NCBI RefSeq assembly: GCF_003412465.1
Contig: NZ_QTJV01000016.1
Coordinates: 62,001 to 126,000, forward strand
Direction: 5' to 3'
DNA from: Chitinophaga silvisoli
GTDB taxonomy: Bacteria; Bacteroidota; Bacteroidia; Chitinophagales; Chitinophagaceae
Length of the DNA: 64,000 bases
Positions 51,316-60,836 of the stretch are shown in pieces. Position numbers and translations under genes: made by a program. A model generated the notes under the pieces. It was not told the DNA's origin and ran no database searches. It was given only the letters and a program-made list of their open reading frames with translations. Position 1 is the stretch's first letter, and each line of letters starts with the position of its first letter.

Positions 51316-52773
51316 TCATTTTAAATACCACATCTTCGTTGTTATTTCATCCGCACCCTGCCTGGTTACTGCTGCGTTATACTGATCCAGGTTGTAAGAC
51401 TGCTCCGTAGTAGGATACTTATACCTGGAAGGAATTTCAGAAATGGCCGCCAGCGGACCAGTTACAAATACAGGATAACCTGTTCTTCTCTGGTCAAACC
51501 AGCCCTCTGCCCCTTTCAGGAAATTCGCAATCCACTTCTGTGTGATCAGCTGCGCCAATGTACCATTGTACTGTACAGAAGCCTGGGCCAGGTAAGCCGC
51601 CTTAGCAGTGGCAGAGATGCCATAAGCATCCAGTGATGCTGCAATGCCTTTGTTATACAATGAAGCCGCGGTTTCACCACTCACTGTTACCTTTCCCGCC
51701 TGTACTACTTCTGCCAGTATAAAACACTGCTCTGCATAGGTCATCATACTTGCTTTCAGCAGGTCACTCTGGTTCGCATAGAAGATAGGTGCCATCTTTG
51801 AAATGTGTGTCTCACCACCATTATAATCATAAGGAGATGAAATCGCATTGGGTACTCCTACATACAGGTTGGCATCTACTGTATAACCTGTAGTGCTGGA
51901 CACGGGTGCTGCCCATACCGGTAATCTTGGATCATTCAAACGCAGCAGGGTATCCACGATCTCCTTGGATGGCTTGTACTTGTCGATCTCTGTCGCCTTG
52001 CTGTTCAGGTTCCCACCCGGCCAGCTATCGATCGCATTCACGCCTAAATATCTTAGTCCTGCATCGTCACTGTTGCTTTCGAACAAAGGAAATTTGCCTG
52101 GATTGTTCAGCATATGCTGCATCTCAGTATATGCTGTTGCAGATTTCTTTGACATACGCAGCAGCAGGCGTAAATGCAGTGCGTTGGCAAACTTACGCCA
52201 GTTCAACGCCACACCACCATACAGGAGATCATAATCCGCATCAATGGTCTGTGTGTTGGCAGCCAGTGTATCATTGGCAGCTGTAAGTGTGGCCAGCAGC
52301 GAAGAATAGATATCCTCCTGCTGATCATATACGGGATGTACTATACTACTGTCTTTAGATAGTAAGGCCTCACTATAAGGTATGTCTCCATATAAATCTG
52401 TAATATAGGCGAAGTTGAACACCTTGATAATATCTGATATCGCCGTGTATTGCAACATACCATTGGAGGCCGCCAGGTCATGAAAGGTTTTATTATAAGT
52501 CAATGCCCCATAATACCCATCCCATGTTTTCCCAGCCCAGCCAAACAGGTCATCACCTTCATTGCGTACCTTAGTGATATACCTTGCTGCCTCGGCGGGC
52601 TTGTCCAGGAAGGCTTCGTTCTGATAAGGATAAGCCGTTTTTACCAGCGCCGTCGAAAGCAGGTATTGCGGATTTACAGTCGTTGCCGTATTTGGATCTG
52701 TGTTGATTTCCTCAAAGTTCTTCGTACATGCACTTAACAGCAACAACACGCCAATGGCATAAATCTTTTTCAT
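51316..52773 (-). CDS. SusD/RagB-like lipoprotein (SusD-like 2 type)
   Basis: 485 residues. MKKIYAIGVLLLLSACTKNF has a lipobox with Cys16. FEEINTDPNTATTVNPQYLL is the N-terminal motif of the SusD-like family 2 (TDPN). The remainder is helical with TPR-like pairs and ends PTTEQSYNLDQYNAAV. Lipoproteins of this kind cap a SusC pore and bind the ligand on the cell surface. It is encoded 18 bases after SusC. The pair precedes GDPD genes and no glycosidase genes follow it, so the ligand may be a phosphodiester, such as a glycerophospholipid head group or teichoic-acid-like polymer (inference). Confidence 0.92.
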   Translation of the reverse strand: MKKIYAIGVLLLLSACTKNFEEINTDPNTATTVNPQYLLSTALVKTAYPYQNEAFLDKPAEAARYITKVRNEGDDLFGWAGKTWDGYYGALTYNKTFHDLAASNGMLQYTAISDIIKVFNFAYITDLYGDIPYSEALLSKDSSIVHPVYDQQEDIYSSLLATLTAANDTLAANTQTIDADYDLLYGGVALNWRKFANALHLRLLLRMSKKSATAYTEMQHMLNNPGKFPLFESNSDDAGLRYLGVNAIDSWPGGNLNSKATEIDKYKPSKEIVDTLLRLNDPRLPVWAAPVSSTTGYTVDANLYVGVPNAISSPYDYNGGETHISKMAPIFYANQSDLLKASMMTYAEQCFILAEVVQAGKVTVSGETAASLYNKGIAASLDAYGISATAKAAYLAQASVQYNGTLAQLITQKWIANFLKGAEGWFDQRRTGYPVFVTGPLAAISEIPSRYKYPTTEQSYNLDQYNAAVTRQGADEITTKMWYLK

Positions 52774-52791
52774 ATAGTTGTAGTATGAATA

Positions 52792-55700
52792 TTAAAAGTT
52801 AAGACCCAGTTTCACTCCATAAGAACGGGTGTATGGCAGTGACCAGCTGGAGGTACCCGGGGTAATGCTACCACTCTTGATCGTCATCGCAGTTTCAGGA
52901 TCGTAGCCACTACCTGCTGCTGTCCAGCTGAACAGGTTGCGGGCAATCAATGAAATACTCAGGTTAGAAATTGGCAGTCTGCCTGTTTGCTCCTTGCTGA
53001 ACAGGTAGGTCAGGCTCACTTCGCGCAACTTCACATAGGTAGCACTAAAAGTATTGCGGGCGTGCATCTTCCAGTAGTAGTCACCATAGAAACTCTCAGG
53101 ATCTGTAATGTTGGTATTCTTTACATAGTTGCCATTGCCATCGTCGATATAACCATCTTCGATCATACCATCGGTACGGTCGCTGGTGCCGTCGTTCCAG
53201 GCCAGGCCACCATGTGCCAGGTCACGGCCTCTTAGTGTATTCTTTGTACGGCCGTCAGACAGCAGGTTCATAAACATATAGGAGAAGAACTTACCACCCT
53301 GGCGGTAATCGACCAGCGTATTCAGCGTGAAGTGACCATAAGTAAAAGTGTTGGTGATACCCAGTGAGAAATCAGGGTTATAATTACCAATCCTTATGAG
53401 GCCGGTTGCATTCTGGCTATGCCCTGTTTCATCCAGCAGTTCTTTTCCTTTGTAAGGACCAGCCGGCACCGTCTTCCAGGTATTACCATACATGTCGCCG
53501 AGTGATTCGCCCTCACGCACCTGGTATTGCATACCTTCCGCAGTACCCTGCAGGTAAGAAGTGATGCCGTCTGTCAGCGCGATCACCTTGTTCCTGTTAC
53601 GGGTGAAGTTGGCACCGATATCCCAAATGAACTTACCGGATACAGGTGTGCCATGTACTGCCAGTTCCCATCCCCTGTTACGGATTTCACCGGCATTGAT
53701 GATGCGTGCGCTGTAACCACTGGCCATCGTAGTCGGGATCTGGATGATCTGGTTGCGGCTATCGGTAGTATACCAGGTAGCTTCGATGCCCAGCCTGTTG
53801 TTGAAGAATTTAAGATCAGTACCTACTTCATAGGAAGTGGCGATTTCTGGCTTCAGGTTATTGTTTTTCAGCGTGGTGCTGAAGGTAGCCATCTTCACAT
53901 CGCCCCAGTCAGGCGAGCTGAAAGTAAAGCTGTTGTACAGGCTGTAGGGGTCAGTGTCCCTACCCACCTTAGACCAGTTCAGTCGTACCTTGGCATAAGA
54001 AAGTGCGCTGTGTTCAATCCTGAACATGTCTGACAAAATCAGGCTCAAAGAGGCAGAGGGATAAAAGTAGGAGTTGTGGTTGGCTGGTAAGGCACTGGAC
54101 CAGTCATTCCTGGCACTCAGATCCAGGAATGCATAGCTCTTGTAAGATAATTCACCCATTGCATACAAACTGTTGATGCGCTTGGACGCTTTGTAAGAAG
54201 CATTGGTAATAGTACCAGCAGCAGCATTAGAGATGTTGTATACTCCAGGCATTACCAGCTGGCTAGCTGCCTGTGACTGCGTGTTAGAATGCTGATCCAT
54301 GCGGTTACCGCCTACGCTTACGAAAAATGCAAAATCGTGTTGAAGGCTCTTTTTATAGGTCAGCAGGAAGTCGGTATTCTGCTCACTGCCAAATAAATTC
54401 CCGATATAATAAGCACCATAAGGGTTCTGAACAGCACTCACGGCACGCTTGCTTTCATCCGTTTCTGTATACCAGTCGAGACCTGTACGCCCCATTAATG
54501 TCAAGCCTTTTGCCAGTTCCATTGTCAATTGTACGTTACCTGTTACATGATGACGGTTGTAGGCATTGGTCAGCTGATATGCCACGAAGTAAGGATTGTC
54601 TGTGCTACCCTGGTCCTGTGACCACTGCTGCAGTCCTTCCTGCCCCTGTTGCCAGTAATCTTTCAGCAGCCTGGAGTTGATGTTCGCAGGCATCGTGTAT
54701 AGGATATAACCGGAGCTTCCCCTGTTGAAGGTAGGGCGGTTATTGCTGGTATTGTTCGTATAGGCAATATTGGTAGTGACCTTAATTTTTGGACTCAGTT
54801 CATATCCTGCAGCGAGGTTGATATTGTTTCGTTGTAAACCTGTGTTGGGTGTGATACCCTTATTCTGCAGGTTCGTATAAGAGAGCCGGAAATTACTACC
54901 GGTGATCGCCACATTGCTGGTATAGGTAGAACCGGTTTCATAGAAATCTTTTACCCTGTCAGGATAAGCGATCCAGTCCGTAGGAACCTTGTTGCCATTG
55001 GCATCGGTAGGACTATTCCACTGAATATGTCTGGAGCCATCGTTCAGTTTAGGGCCCCATGATGCAGTCGATAAGGTATTGGTAGGATCGACCGACCCAG
55101 TGGCATCACCGGCACCAAATTCGCTCTGGAAGTCGGGGAACTGCCATGCCTTGTCATAGATGGCACTGAAGTTTGCACTTACGTTCAGGCCTTTCTTATT
55201 TTTACCATTCCCGCTTTTGGTCGTGATGAGGATTACACCGTTTGCCGCACGGCTACCATATAGTGCTGCGGCGCTTGCACCTTTCAGTACGGTTACGCTT
55301 GCGATATCGTCCGGACTTACATCGGAGATAGGGCTGCCATAGTCTACCGTTACCTGGCCAACAGGCACATTCGGACTCCTGTTTGCCGAAGCAACAGGTA
55401 CCCCATCGACTACGAAGAGTGGCTGGTTGTTGTTGGCAATAGAGCTGGCACCACGAATGGTGATCAATACAGAACCACCGGGATCAGAGCTGGCGGAGCG
55501 GATGTCTACACCAGCCACCTTGCCGGAAAGACTATTCACCACGTTTACATCTTTTACGGTGTTTACTTTAGAACCATCCAGGGTAGCGATAGCATAGCCC
55601 AGGGCTTTCTCTTCGCGTTTGATACCTAATGCAGTTACCACGACAGCAGAAAGATCTTTTACATCAGGAGAAAGCTGTACGTTCAGTATGGCGCTGTTGC

Positions 55701-56244
55701 CTGCTTTTACCGTCTTGTTCACAAAACCTACAGCGTGGATAAGGAGTGTGGTAGCGCCATTTACTTCGATGGTATAATGCCCCTGGTCGTCGGCCACCAC
55801 CATTTTGTTGGTAGACTGGTCGGTGATCAATGCACCGGGTACAGGTTCGCCTTTGTCGTTGGTGATAGTACCGTTGATGATCTTGTGCTCATCGCCGGTG
55901 ATAGTGATGGTATTGGAAGCAGTCATGCGCTGGATGGCATAATCGCTATGCCCCAGTTGTACGATGGTGAGTCCCAGTGGTTGCAGTGCCTGTGCTATCT
56001 TGCTGGCATTGAAAGCTCCCTGTTGGGGAAACTGCTCAAGGTAAACATATTTGTTTGCTACGGTGGCACTGTTGTAGTTAAAGTTGACGTGAAAGATGTC
56101 TTCCATTTTCTGGAGTGCTGTGGCCAGCGACACTCTTTCACTCACATAGTTATAGGTGATGGGAGCAGTATGCGCCCTTACCTGCCAGACTTCCGGCAAC
56201 AGGAGGACAGTCAGGACAAGGGACCTGTTCAATTTAAGTTTCAT
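52792..56244 (-). CDS. SusC/RagA-family TonB-linked outer membrane transporter with STN domain
   Basis: 1150 residues. Signal peptide, then a secretin/TonB short N-terminal (STN) domain at about 35-105 (LATALQKMEDIFHVNFNYNS) that links to FecR-type anti-sigma signalling. A CarboxypepD_reg-like domain follows (ITNDKGEPVPGALITDQSTN), then the plug (KVNTVKDVNVVNSLSGKVAG, DPGGSVLITIRGASSIANNN, LFVVDGVPV, VLKGASAAALYGSRAANGVI). The 22-strand barrel ends in SYGVKLGLNF. STN plus FecR plus ECF implies induction by its own ligand. It imports with the SusD encoded downstream. Confidence 0.96.
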   Translation of the reverse strand: MKLKLNRSLVLTVLLLPEVWQVRAHTAPITYNYVSERVSLATALQKMEDIFHVNFNYNSATVANKYVYLEQFPQQGAFNASKIAQALQPLGLTIVQLGHSDYAIQRMTASNTITITGDEHKIINGTITNDKGEPVPGALITDQSTNKMVVADDQGHYTIEVNGATTLLIHAVGFVNKTVKAGNSAILNVQLSPDVKDLSAVVVTALGIKREEKALGYAIATLDGSKVNTVKDVNVVNSLSGKVAGVDIRSASSDPGGSVLITIRGASSIANNNQPLFVVDGVPVASANRSPNVPVGQVTVDYGSPISDVSPDDIASVTVLKGASAAALYGSRAANGVILITTKSGNGKNKKGLNVSANFSAIYDKAWQFPDFQSEFGAGDATGSVDPTNTLSTASWGPKLNDGSRHIQWNSPTDANGNKVPTDWIAYPDRVKDFYETGSTYTSNVAITGSNFRLSYTNLQNKGITPNTGLQRNNINLAAGYELSPKIKVTTNIAYTNNTSNNRPTFNRGSSGYILYTMPANINSRLLKDYWQQGQEGLQQWSQDQGSTDNPYFVAYQLTNAYNRHHVTGNVQLTMELAKGLTLMGRTGLDWYTETDESKRAVSAVQNPYGAYYIGNLFGSEQNTDFLLTYKKSLQHDFAFFVSVGGNRMDQHSNTQSQAASQLVMPGVYNISNAAAGTITNASYKASKRINSLYAMGELSYKSYAFLDLSARNDWSSALPANHNSYFYPSASLSLILSDMFRIEHSALSYAKVRLNWSKVGRDTDPYSLYNSFTFSSPDWGDVKMATFSTTLKNNNLKPEIATSYEVGTDLKFFNNRLGIEATWYTTDSRNQIIQIPTTMASGYSARIINAGEIRNRGWELAVHGTPVSGKFIWDIGANFTRNRNKVIALTDGITSYLQGTAEGMQYQVREGESLGDMYGNTWKTVPAGPYKGKELLDETGHSQNATGLIRIGNYNPDFSLGITNTFTYGHFTLNTLVDYRQGGKFFSYMFMNLLSDGRTKNTLRGRDLAHGGLAWNDGTSDRTDGMIEDGYIDDGNGNYVKNTNITDPESFYGDYYWKMHARNTFSATYVKLREVSLTYLFSKEQTGRLPISNLSISLIARNLFSWTAAGSGYDPETAMTIKSGSITPGTSSWSLPYTRSYGVKLGLNF

Positions 56245-56284
56245 AAAAAATTAATGCGCTTTCTGTTTACGAAGTGATAATAGC

Positions 56285-57223
56285 TTATTCGAATACAATA
56301 GTATGATTAGCCTGGACTGAAAGCCGGTCATTGTACACTGACCTGATAGCAGCCAGGAGAATGTCTGTATTGTCTAAAGGACAGGAGCCTGAAAAGCGTT
56401 CCATTTGTAAGGTGGTACTTTTCCACTGTACATGAAAACCATAGTTTTCTTCCAGGACGGCTGCGACTTTATAAAGCGGTGTATTTTTAAAGACCAGGCG
56501 ACCGCTCTTCCAGGAGATAAAGGACCCGGGGCTGATGCGTTCCATTTTTTTGCTGCCGGCATCGAGTCGGATCATTTCGCCGGGCGTCATGTCTGCACTA
56601 CCTGCTGTAGCCGCCCAGCCGGCACCGTTTACATGGACCTTGCCTGATTCCAGCAATACTTCGATGTGTTGTTTGCGGTTGTAGATGTTGAAGGCAGTAC
56701 CGAGTACAGTTACTTCCATCCCATCCGTATGCACTTTCAGGTCATGGTGTTCACCGCTGAAGTAAGCTTCACCTTCAATCCAGACGTCGTGACCTTTGTA
56801 CTGAAGGGTGGTGTTGGCATTCAGCAATACTTTAGATCCATCCGGCAATTTTACTTCCTTCGTCATGGCGATACCGGTGGAAATAGTGCTGCGTTTATTC
56901 ATAAAATAAAGACCTGTGGATATGAGCAATAACAGGGATGCGGCGGCAGCTGTCCAGCGATACATTAATACGCGGAGGCGTTGTCCCAGCGCATGATCAA
57001 ATCTTTCCTGCATCTCTGCCATATCGGCCGGAGAGGGTCCGTTTTCATTTTCTTTCAATATTGAAAGTAAGGTGAAAGCGGTATTCACGTCCTCCTGGTG
57101 TTCAGGGTGTGCAGCCAGCCATTGTTCCCAATGGGTGCGTGCCTGTTCATCATGTTGATTGACCCATGCTCTGAAAGAGCTGTTAGTCATCAGCTCCGCT
57201 ACTGTATATTGTTCCTGGTCCAT
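56285..57223 (-). CDS. FecR-family anti-sigma factor
   Basis: 312 residues. The N-terminal cytoplasmic part (AWVNQHDEQARTHWEQWLAA) is followed by one membrane helix (about 87-107, AAAASLLLLISTGLYFM) and the periplasmic FecR domain (KEVKLPDGSKVLLNANTTLQ, YKGHDVWIEGEAYFSG, VTVLGTAFNIYNR). The terminal segment NTPLYKVAAVLEENYGFHVQ is the usual STN-interacting region. It would hold the ECF factor until the SusC STN domain signals. The SusC gene follows 40 bases downstream; a tandem repeat separates it from the sigma gene. Confidence 0.94.
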   Translation of the reverse strand: MDQEQYTVAELMTNSSFRAWVNQHDEQARTHWEQWLAAHPEHQEDVNTAFTLLSILKENENGPSPADMAEMQERFDHALGQRLRVLMYRWTAAAASLLLLISTGLYFMNKRSTISTGIAMTKEVKLPDGSKVLLNANTTLQYKGHDVWIEGEAYFSGEHHDLKVHTDGMEVTVLGTAFNIYNRKQHIEVLLESGKVHVNGAGWAATAGSADMTPGEMIRLDAGSKKMERISPGSFISWKSGRLVFKNTPLYKVAAVLEENYGFHVQWKSTTLQMERFSGSCPLDNTDILLAAIRSVYNDRLSVQANHTIVFE

Positions 57224-57235
57224 TGTTATTATTAA

Positions 57236-57451
57236 GAGGCGGGAAGTGAGCCGGATACCCTCAATTGCTATTTAAACAAATTGTTAAGACATTTTGAGTA
57301 TGCTTACTTCCCCTGTTGCTTTTGAATAAGAGGCGGGAAATGGGCCGGATGCCCTCAATTGCTATTTAAACAAATTGTTAAGACATTTTCGTGTATGCTT
57401 ACTTCCCCTGTTGCTTTTGAATAAGAGGCGGGAAATGAGCCGGATACCCTC
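57236..57451 (-). repeat. 94/95-bp tandem direct repeat between sigma and fecR genes
   Basis: GAGGCGGGAA starts copies at 57236, 57330 and 57425. Copies 1 and 2 are 94 and 95 bases long and nearly identical over their whole length (differences: AGTGAGCC/AATGGGCC, ATACC/ATGCC, TTGAGTATG/TTCGTGTATG); the third stops after ~27 bases at ATACCCTCAA. Each full unit contains TCAATTGCTATTTAAACAAA and TTGTTAAGACATTTT. The array is in the leader upstream of fecR. Confidence 0.9.
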
Positions 57452-57476
57452 AAAAAATGTTTAGTTATTCTTTTGG

Positions 57477-58064
57477 TTACAATAATCCGGTGAGTTGTTT
57501 ATTGCGGGCGATCACATCGCGCATTTCATCAAGCGCTCTATAAATAAGGGTTCTGGCGTACTTTACTTCTTTCATAGACATGATTTCAGCAATACCTTCG
57601 TAACCGATATTTTCGAAGAAATAAAGATAAATGGCTTCACGCTGACGGTTACTCAGCCCATTGATTACATGCTGTACGACCTGTTTACGGTTGTGTAATT
57701 CCTGTTGTTCAATGATGGGATGATCGGCGGAGAGATCGAGGTAGAAGCCATAGCTTTCATCACTGCCCAGGTCCTCAGTGGACCGGGCCTTCTGTTGACT
57801 GATCACGCGCAACAGCTTGCGACGAACAGCAATCATCAGGTAGCTCTTTACATGCTGTACATTATTACGCCGGGAACGGCTGGTAAAGAGTTCGATAAAA
57901 AAGTCCTGCAATACGTCTTTAATCAGGCTTTTGTCGTCAGTAAACCTGTTACAGTACTTGAATAGTATAGGGAACCAATAAGCCCACAAACCGTCGAATG
58001 CCCGCTTATCCCCTTTGCAAAACTGCTCCCAAAGTTGTATATCATCGTTTTGTCCCACTTCCAT
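57477..58064 (-). CDS. ECF RNA polymerase sigma factor
   Basis: 195 residues. Region 2 is FKYCNRFTDDKSLIKDVLQD and FFIELFTSRSRRNNVQHVKS; region 4 is INGLSNRQREAIYLYFFENI and GYEGIAEIMSMKEVKYARTL. This is the Bacteroidota FecI-like ECF group that partners FecR and SusC. It reads into the repeat array and fecR on the same strand and is presumably responsible for the SusCD-GDPD transcript. It is divergent from a large outer-membrane protein gene, sharing a 110-base promoter region. Confidence 0.95.
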   Translation of the reverse strand: MEVGQNDDIQLWEQFCKGDKRAFDGLWAYWFPILFKYCNRFTDDKSLIKDVLQDFFIELFTSRSRRNNVQHVKSYLMIAVRRKLLRVISQQKARSTEDLGSDESYGFYLDLSADHPIIEQQELHNRKQVVQHVINGLSNRQREAIYLYFFENIGYEGIAEIMSMKEVKYARTLIYRALDEMRDVIARNKQLTGLL

Positions 58065-58174
58065 ACGACTTGAGTAGCTGCAAAGCTATTCTATAATGCC
58101 ATTGAAGTATATTAACTTTTCGTTAACCGTTTTAATGCTTTAATTTTACGATCAACACCAACCATTTAACCTGG

Positions 58175-60817
58175 ATGCCATCGTTAAAAAATATGCTGCT
58201 GCAGCTATTGCTGTGTTTTTCTGTACCTGTGATTGCCCAAAAGACGGGAAAGATCTACGGTCAACTTGCAGATACCGTCACTCATCAAACACTCAAGGAT
58301 GCTTATATCACAATTCTAAAGGGAACTGCTGTACAAAAATCAGTTTTCTCAGATACCAAAGGGGCCTTTAGCTGCGACAATGTACCATATGGGGAGTATC
58401 ATATTCATATTTCATTTCAGGGCTTAGCACCGTTTGAAAAGGCCGTTTCCCTGGATGCACAGCATCCACTGCTGAACATGGATACCATCTACATGTTTCT
58501 TTCTGTAAAGACCCTGGATACCTTGGTAGTAGCCGAGCCACCAATGGTGATCAGGAAAGATACCCTTGAGTTCAATGCAAGCCGTTTCCCCACTAAACCT
58601 TATGCGGAGCTGGCCAGGCTGGTACAAATCCTGCCCGGTATGCAGATCAATAATGATGGTACCATGACCATCAATGGCATTAGCATCGATCAGTTGACGG
58701 TAGATGGACAGCCATTCTTTACAGGAGATAAAAAAATGGCACTGACACACCTGCCGGCGGACATTGTGAAGAAGATCCAGGTGTATACAACTGATTCCCT
58801 GAGTAAGACGCTCAATGCGCCGAAGACATTGAACATTGTATTGCAGGCGAATAAAAGGAAAGGCACCTTTGGTAAAGGTGGGGCAGGTATTGGTACCGCT
58901 GAAACCTATACGGTAAATGGAGACATGAACCGGATGAATGACGGACAACAATATTCTGTAATGGGCGACCTGGGCAATGTGGAAAGAGAAAGAATGGGGA
59001 TGGATGCCATGCCATCTATGAGTAGCGGCAGGCAACGCATGACCAACCTGGGTGCCAGCTACCGGGATAACAGGAATAAGGGGGCCACCTTTGGGGGAAA
59101 TGTACTGTCGATGAATATGCGGAATGAATCATCCTCCCGCACACATGCACTGAATATCTATCCGAATGACTCCTCTACGATACAGGACCAGGTGTCGGAT
59201 GGTGTGATAAATAATTACAGTCACCAGTTCAATGGAAATGTGAATATAGGCAATGGAACCAGGACCGTCTTTATGATCAGTCCAGGTGTTGGGATCAATA
59301 AGAGTGAGAACATTTCTACACAAAAGGCTTCACAACAATTTGAAAAGACCGGTGTGCAGACCTACCAGAGCTCAGGCAGGAGCAATAGTACGAGCACAGG
59401 CACTTCGTATGGAACGGGTTTAAACTTTACCCATAATTTTAAAAGGATGGGAGAAAGATTCATGTCTGCGCTGAATATCAGGAACAGTGACAACGAATCC
59501 CTGTCAACGAATAATAGTGAAACGAAATATGCCACTTATAGTAATACTATTCATCAGCAGAACAAGAGCAATAACCAGTCGATGAATATCAATTCCAATT
59601 CAAGTTATAGTGTGCCGCTGGGGAATCATTTTTTCCTGCAGGCACAGTTGGGATATTCATTCAGTAAAGACAACAACAAATACAGGACGCTGAAGTACAA
59701 TGATGCGACCGGGCACTTTGACCAGCTGGATACTACGCAGAGTAATACCTACGGTAGTATTTATCATGCAGGTTCATTGCAGGCGAATGTGACAAAGACC
59801 ATGGGAAAAGTGACTGTGATGGCGGGTACAGGTATTGAGCGTGACTTGCTGCATGGGGAGAATAAAACGAATCATACAAGTCTGTCGAAGCGCTATGTAA
59901 ACCTGCTGCCACAGTTTACATTTACCTATAACCCGGTCCAGAGCAATACCCTGCAATTGACTTATAACGGGAAGCCGAACCAGGTGATGATCCAACAACT
60001 GCAACCTGTTACCATGACCAAGGACTCGCTGAATATACAGGAAGGTAACCCGGATTTACAGCAACCATATACACATAGTATCAATCTTACTTATACCAGG
60101 ATGGCAGGTATGCGGATGTTGACTGTAACATTGATGTCGAATATTGTGACACATAGTATCAGTTCAGCTACTACACTGCTGAGTAATGGGGCGAGGGTGA
60201 CTAAGCCGGTGAATATTGACGGGCAGCAGAACACCTCCCTGATGGTGAATTATGCGATGCCGCCCAGGACGGGGAAGTCCAGTTTCAATTTATCAGGCAA
60301 TGTCAATTATTCCAGGGCACCGGTGTTGAGTAATAATGTGCGGAATGACAGCCGGTCTTTGTATGTGAGCAGTTCATTCTCCTGGAACTATCACGACAAG
60401 AATGGCCTGGACCTGGTCATGGGACTTTCTCCCGGGCTCAATACAATGTCGACCTCAGTGGGTCTGCATACTTCCTATTTCAATACGGGTGTGACAGGCA
60501 GAGTGGATTATTCTTATGAAGATTTGGAAGGCGAGCTGGGGCTGTATTATAATTACAACAGTAGTCTGCCTGCCAATTATCAGCCGGCTTTCCCGTTTTT
60601 GTCACCTTCGGTACGATATCGCTTTTTAAAGAAGAAAGCAGGGCAGTTAGCATTGTCTGTAAAGGATCTGTTGAATCAGCAATCCGGGGCGGACAGGATG
60701 GTATCGGCGACGAGTGTGATTGATTCCTGGATGCAAACGAGGGGCCGGTACCTGTTGCTTTCTTTTACTTATAACATCAGTCATTTTGGACCGGGCCGAA
60801 CGACGGCAGCCATTTAG
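58175..60817 (+). CDS. TonB-receptor-like outer-membrane beta-barrel protein (OMP_b-brl_3)
   Basis: 880 residues. Signal peptide ends near PVIAQ. Residues ~25-110 are a CarboxypepD_reg-like domain (GQLADTVTHQTLKDAYITIL). A plug-like region follows (RLVQILPGMQINNDGTMTIN, GISIDQLTVDGQPFFTGDKK), then a long barrel with Asn/Ser-rich strands (YNGKPNQVMIQQLQPVTMTK) as in the outer membrane beta-barrel 3 family. It lacks a recognisable TonB box. Its divergence from the ECF gene suggests a shared switch, but there is no direct proof. Transport, adhesion or assembly are all open. Confidence 0.85.
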   Translation: MPSLKNMLLQLLLCFSVPVIAQKTGKIYGQLADTVTHQTLKDAYITILKGTAVQKSVFSDTKGAFSCDNVPYGEYHIHISFQGLAPFEKAVSLDAQHPLLNMDTIYMFLSVKTLDTLVVAEPPMVIRKDTLEFNASRFPTKPYAELARLVQILPGMQINNDGTMTINGISIDQLTVDGQPFFTGDKKMALTHLPADIVKKIQVYTTDSLSKTLNAPKTLNIVLQANKRKGTFGKGGAGIGTAETYTVNGDMNRMNDGQQYSVMGDLGNVERERMGMDAMPSMSSGRQRMTNLGASYRDNRNKGATFGGNVLSMNMRNESSSRTHALNIYPNDSSTIQDQVSDGVINNYSHQFNGNVNIGNGTRTVFMISPGVGINKSENISTQKASQQFEKTGVQTYQSSGRSNSTSTGTSYGTGLNFTHNFKRMGERFMSALNIRNSDNESLSTNNSETKYATYSNTIHQQNKSNNQSMNINSNSSYSVPLGNHFFLQAQLGYSFSKDNNKYRTLKYNDATGHFDQLDTTQSNTYGSIYHAGSLQANVTKTMGKVTVMAGTGIERDLLHGENKTNHTSLSKRYVNLLPQFTFTYNPVQSNTLQLTYNGKPNQVMIQQLQPVTMTKDSLNIQEGNPDLQQPYTHSINLTYTRMAGMRMLTVTLMSNIVTHSISSATTLLSNGARVTKPVNIDGQQNTSLMVNYAMPPRTGKSSFNLSGNVNYSRAPVLSNNVRNDSRSLYVSSSFSWNYHDKNGLDLVMGLSPGLNTMSTSVGLHTSYFNTGVTGRVDYSYEDLEGELGLYYNYNSSLPANYQPAFPFLSPSVRYRFLKKKAGQLALSVKDLLNQQSGADRMVSATSVIDSWMQTRGRYLLLSFTYNISHFGPGRTTAAI

Positions 60818-60836
60818 GTTCCTGAACAGGGTGGGA

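Noticed and set aside
53527..54033. 168-residue plus-strand ORF inside SusC
   Set aside because: Shadow frame of a clearly conserved SusC barrel.
55735..56277. 180-residue plus-strand ORF inside the SusC N-terminus
   Set aside because: Antisense to the STN and regulatory-like domains of SusC.
57236..57451. Repeat array as a CRISPR
   Set aside because: Units are ~95 bases and contiguous, without unique spacers, and no cas gene is near.
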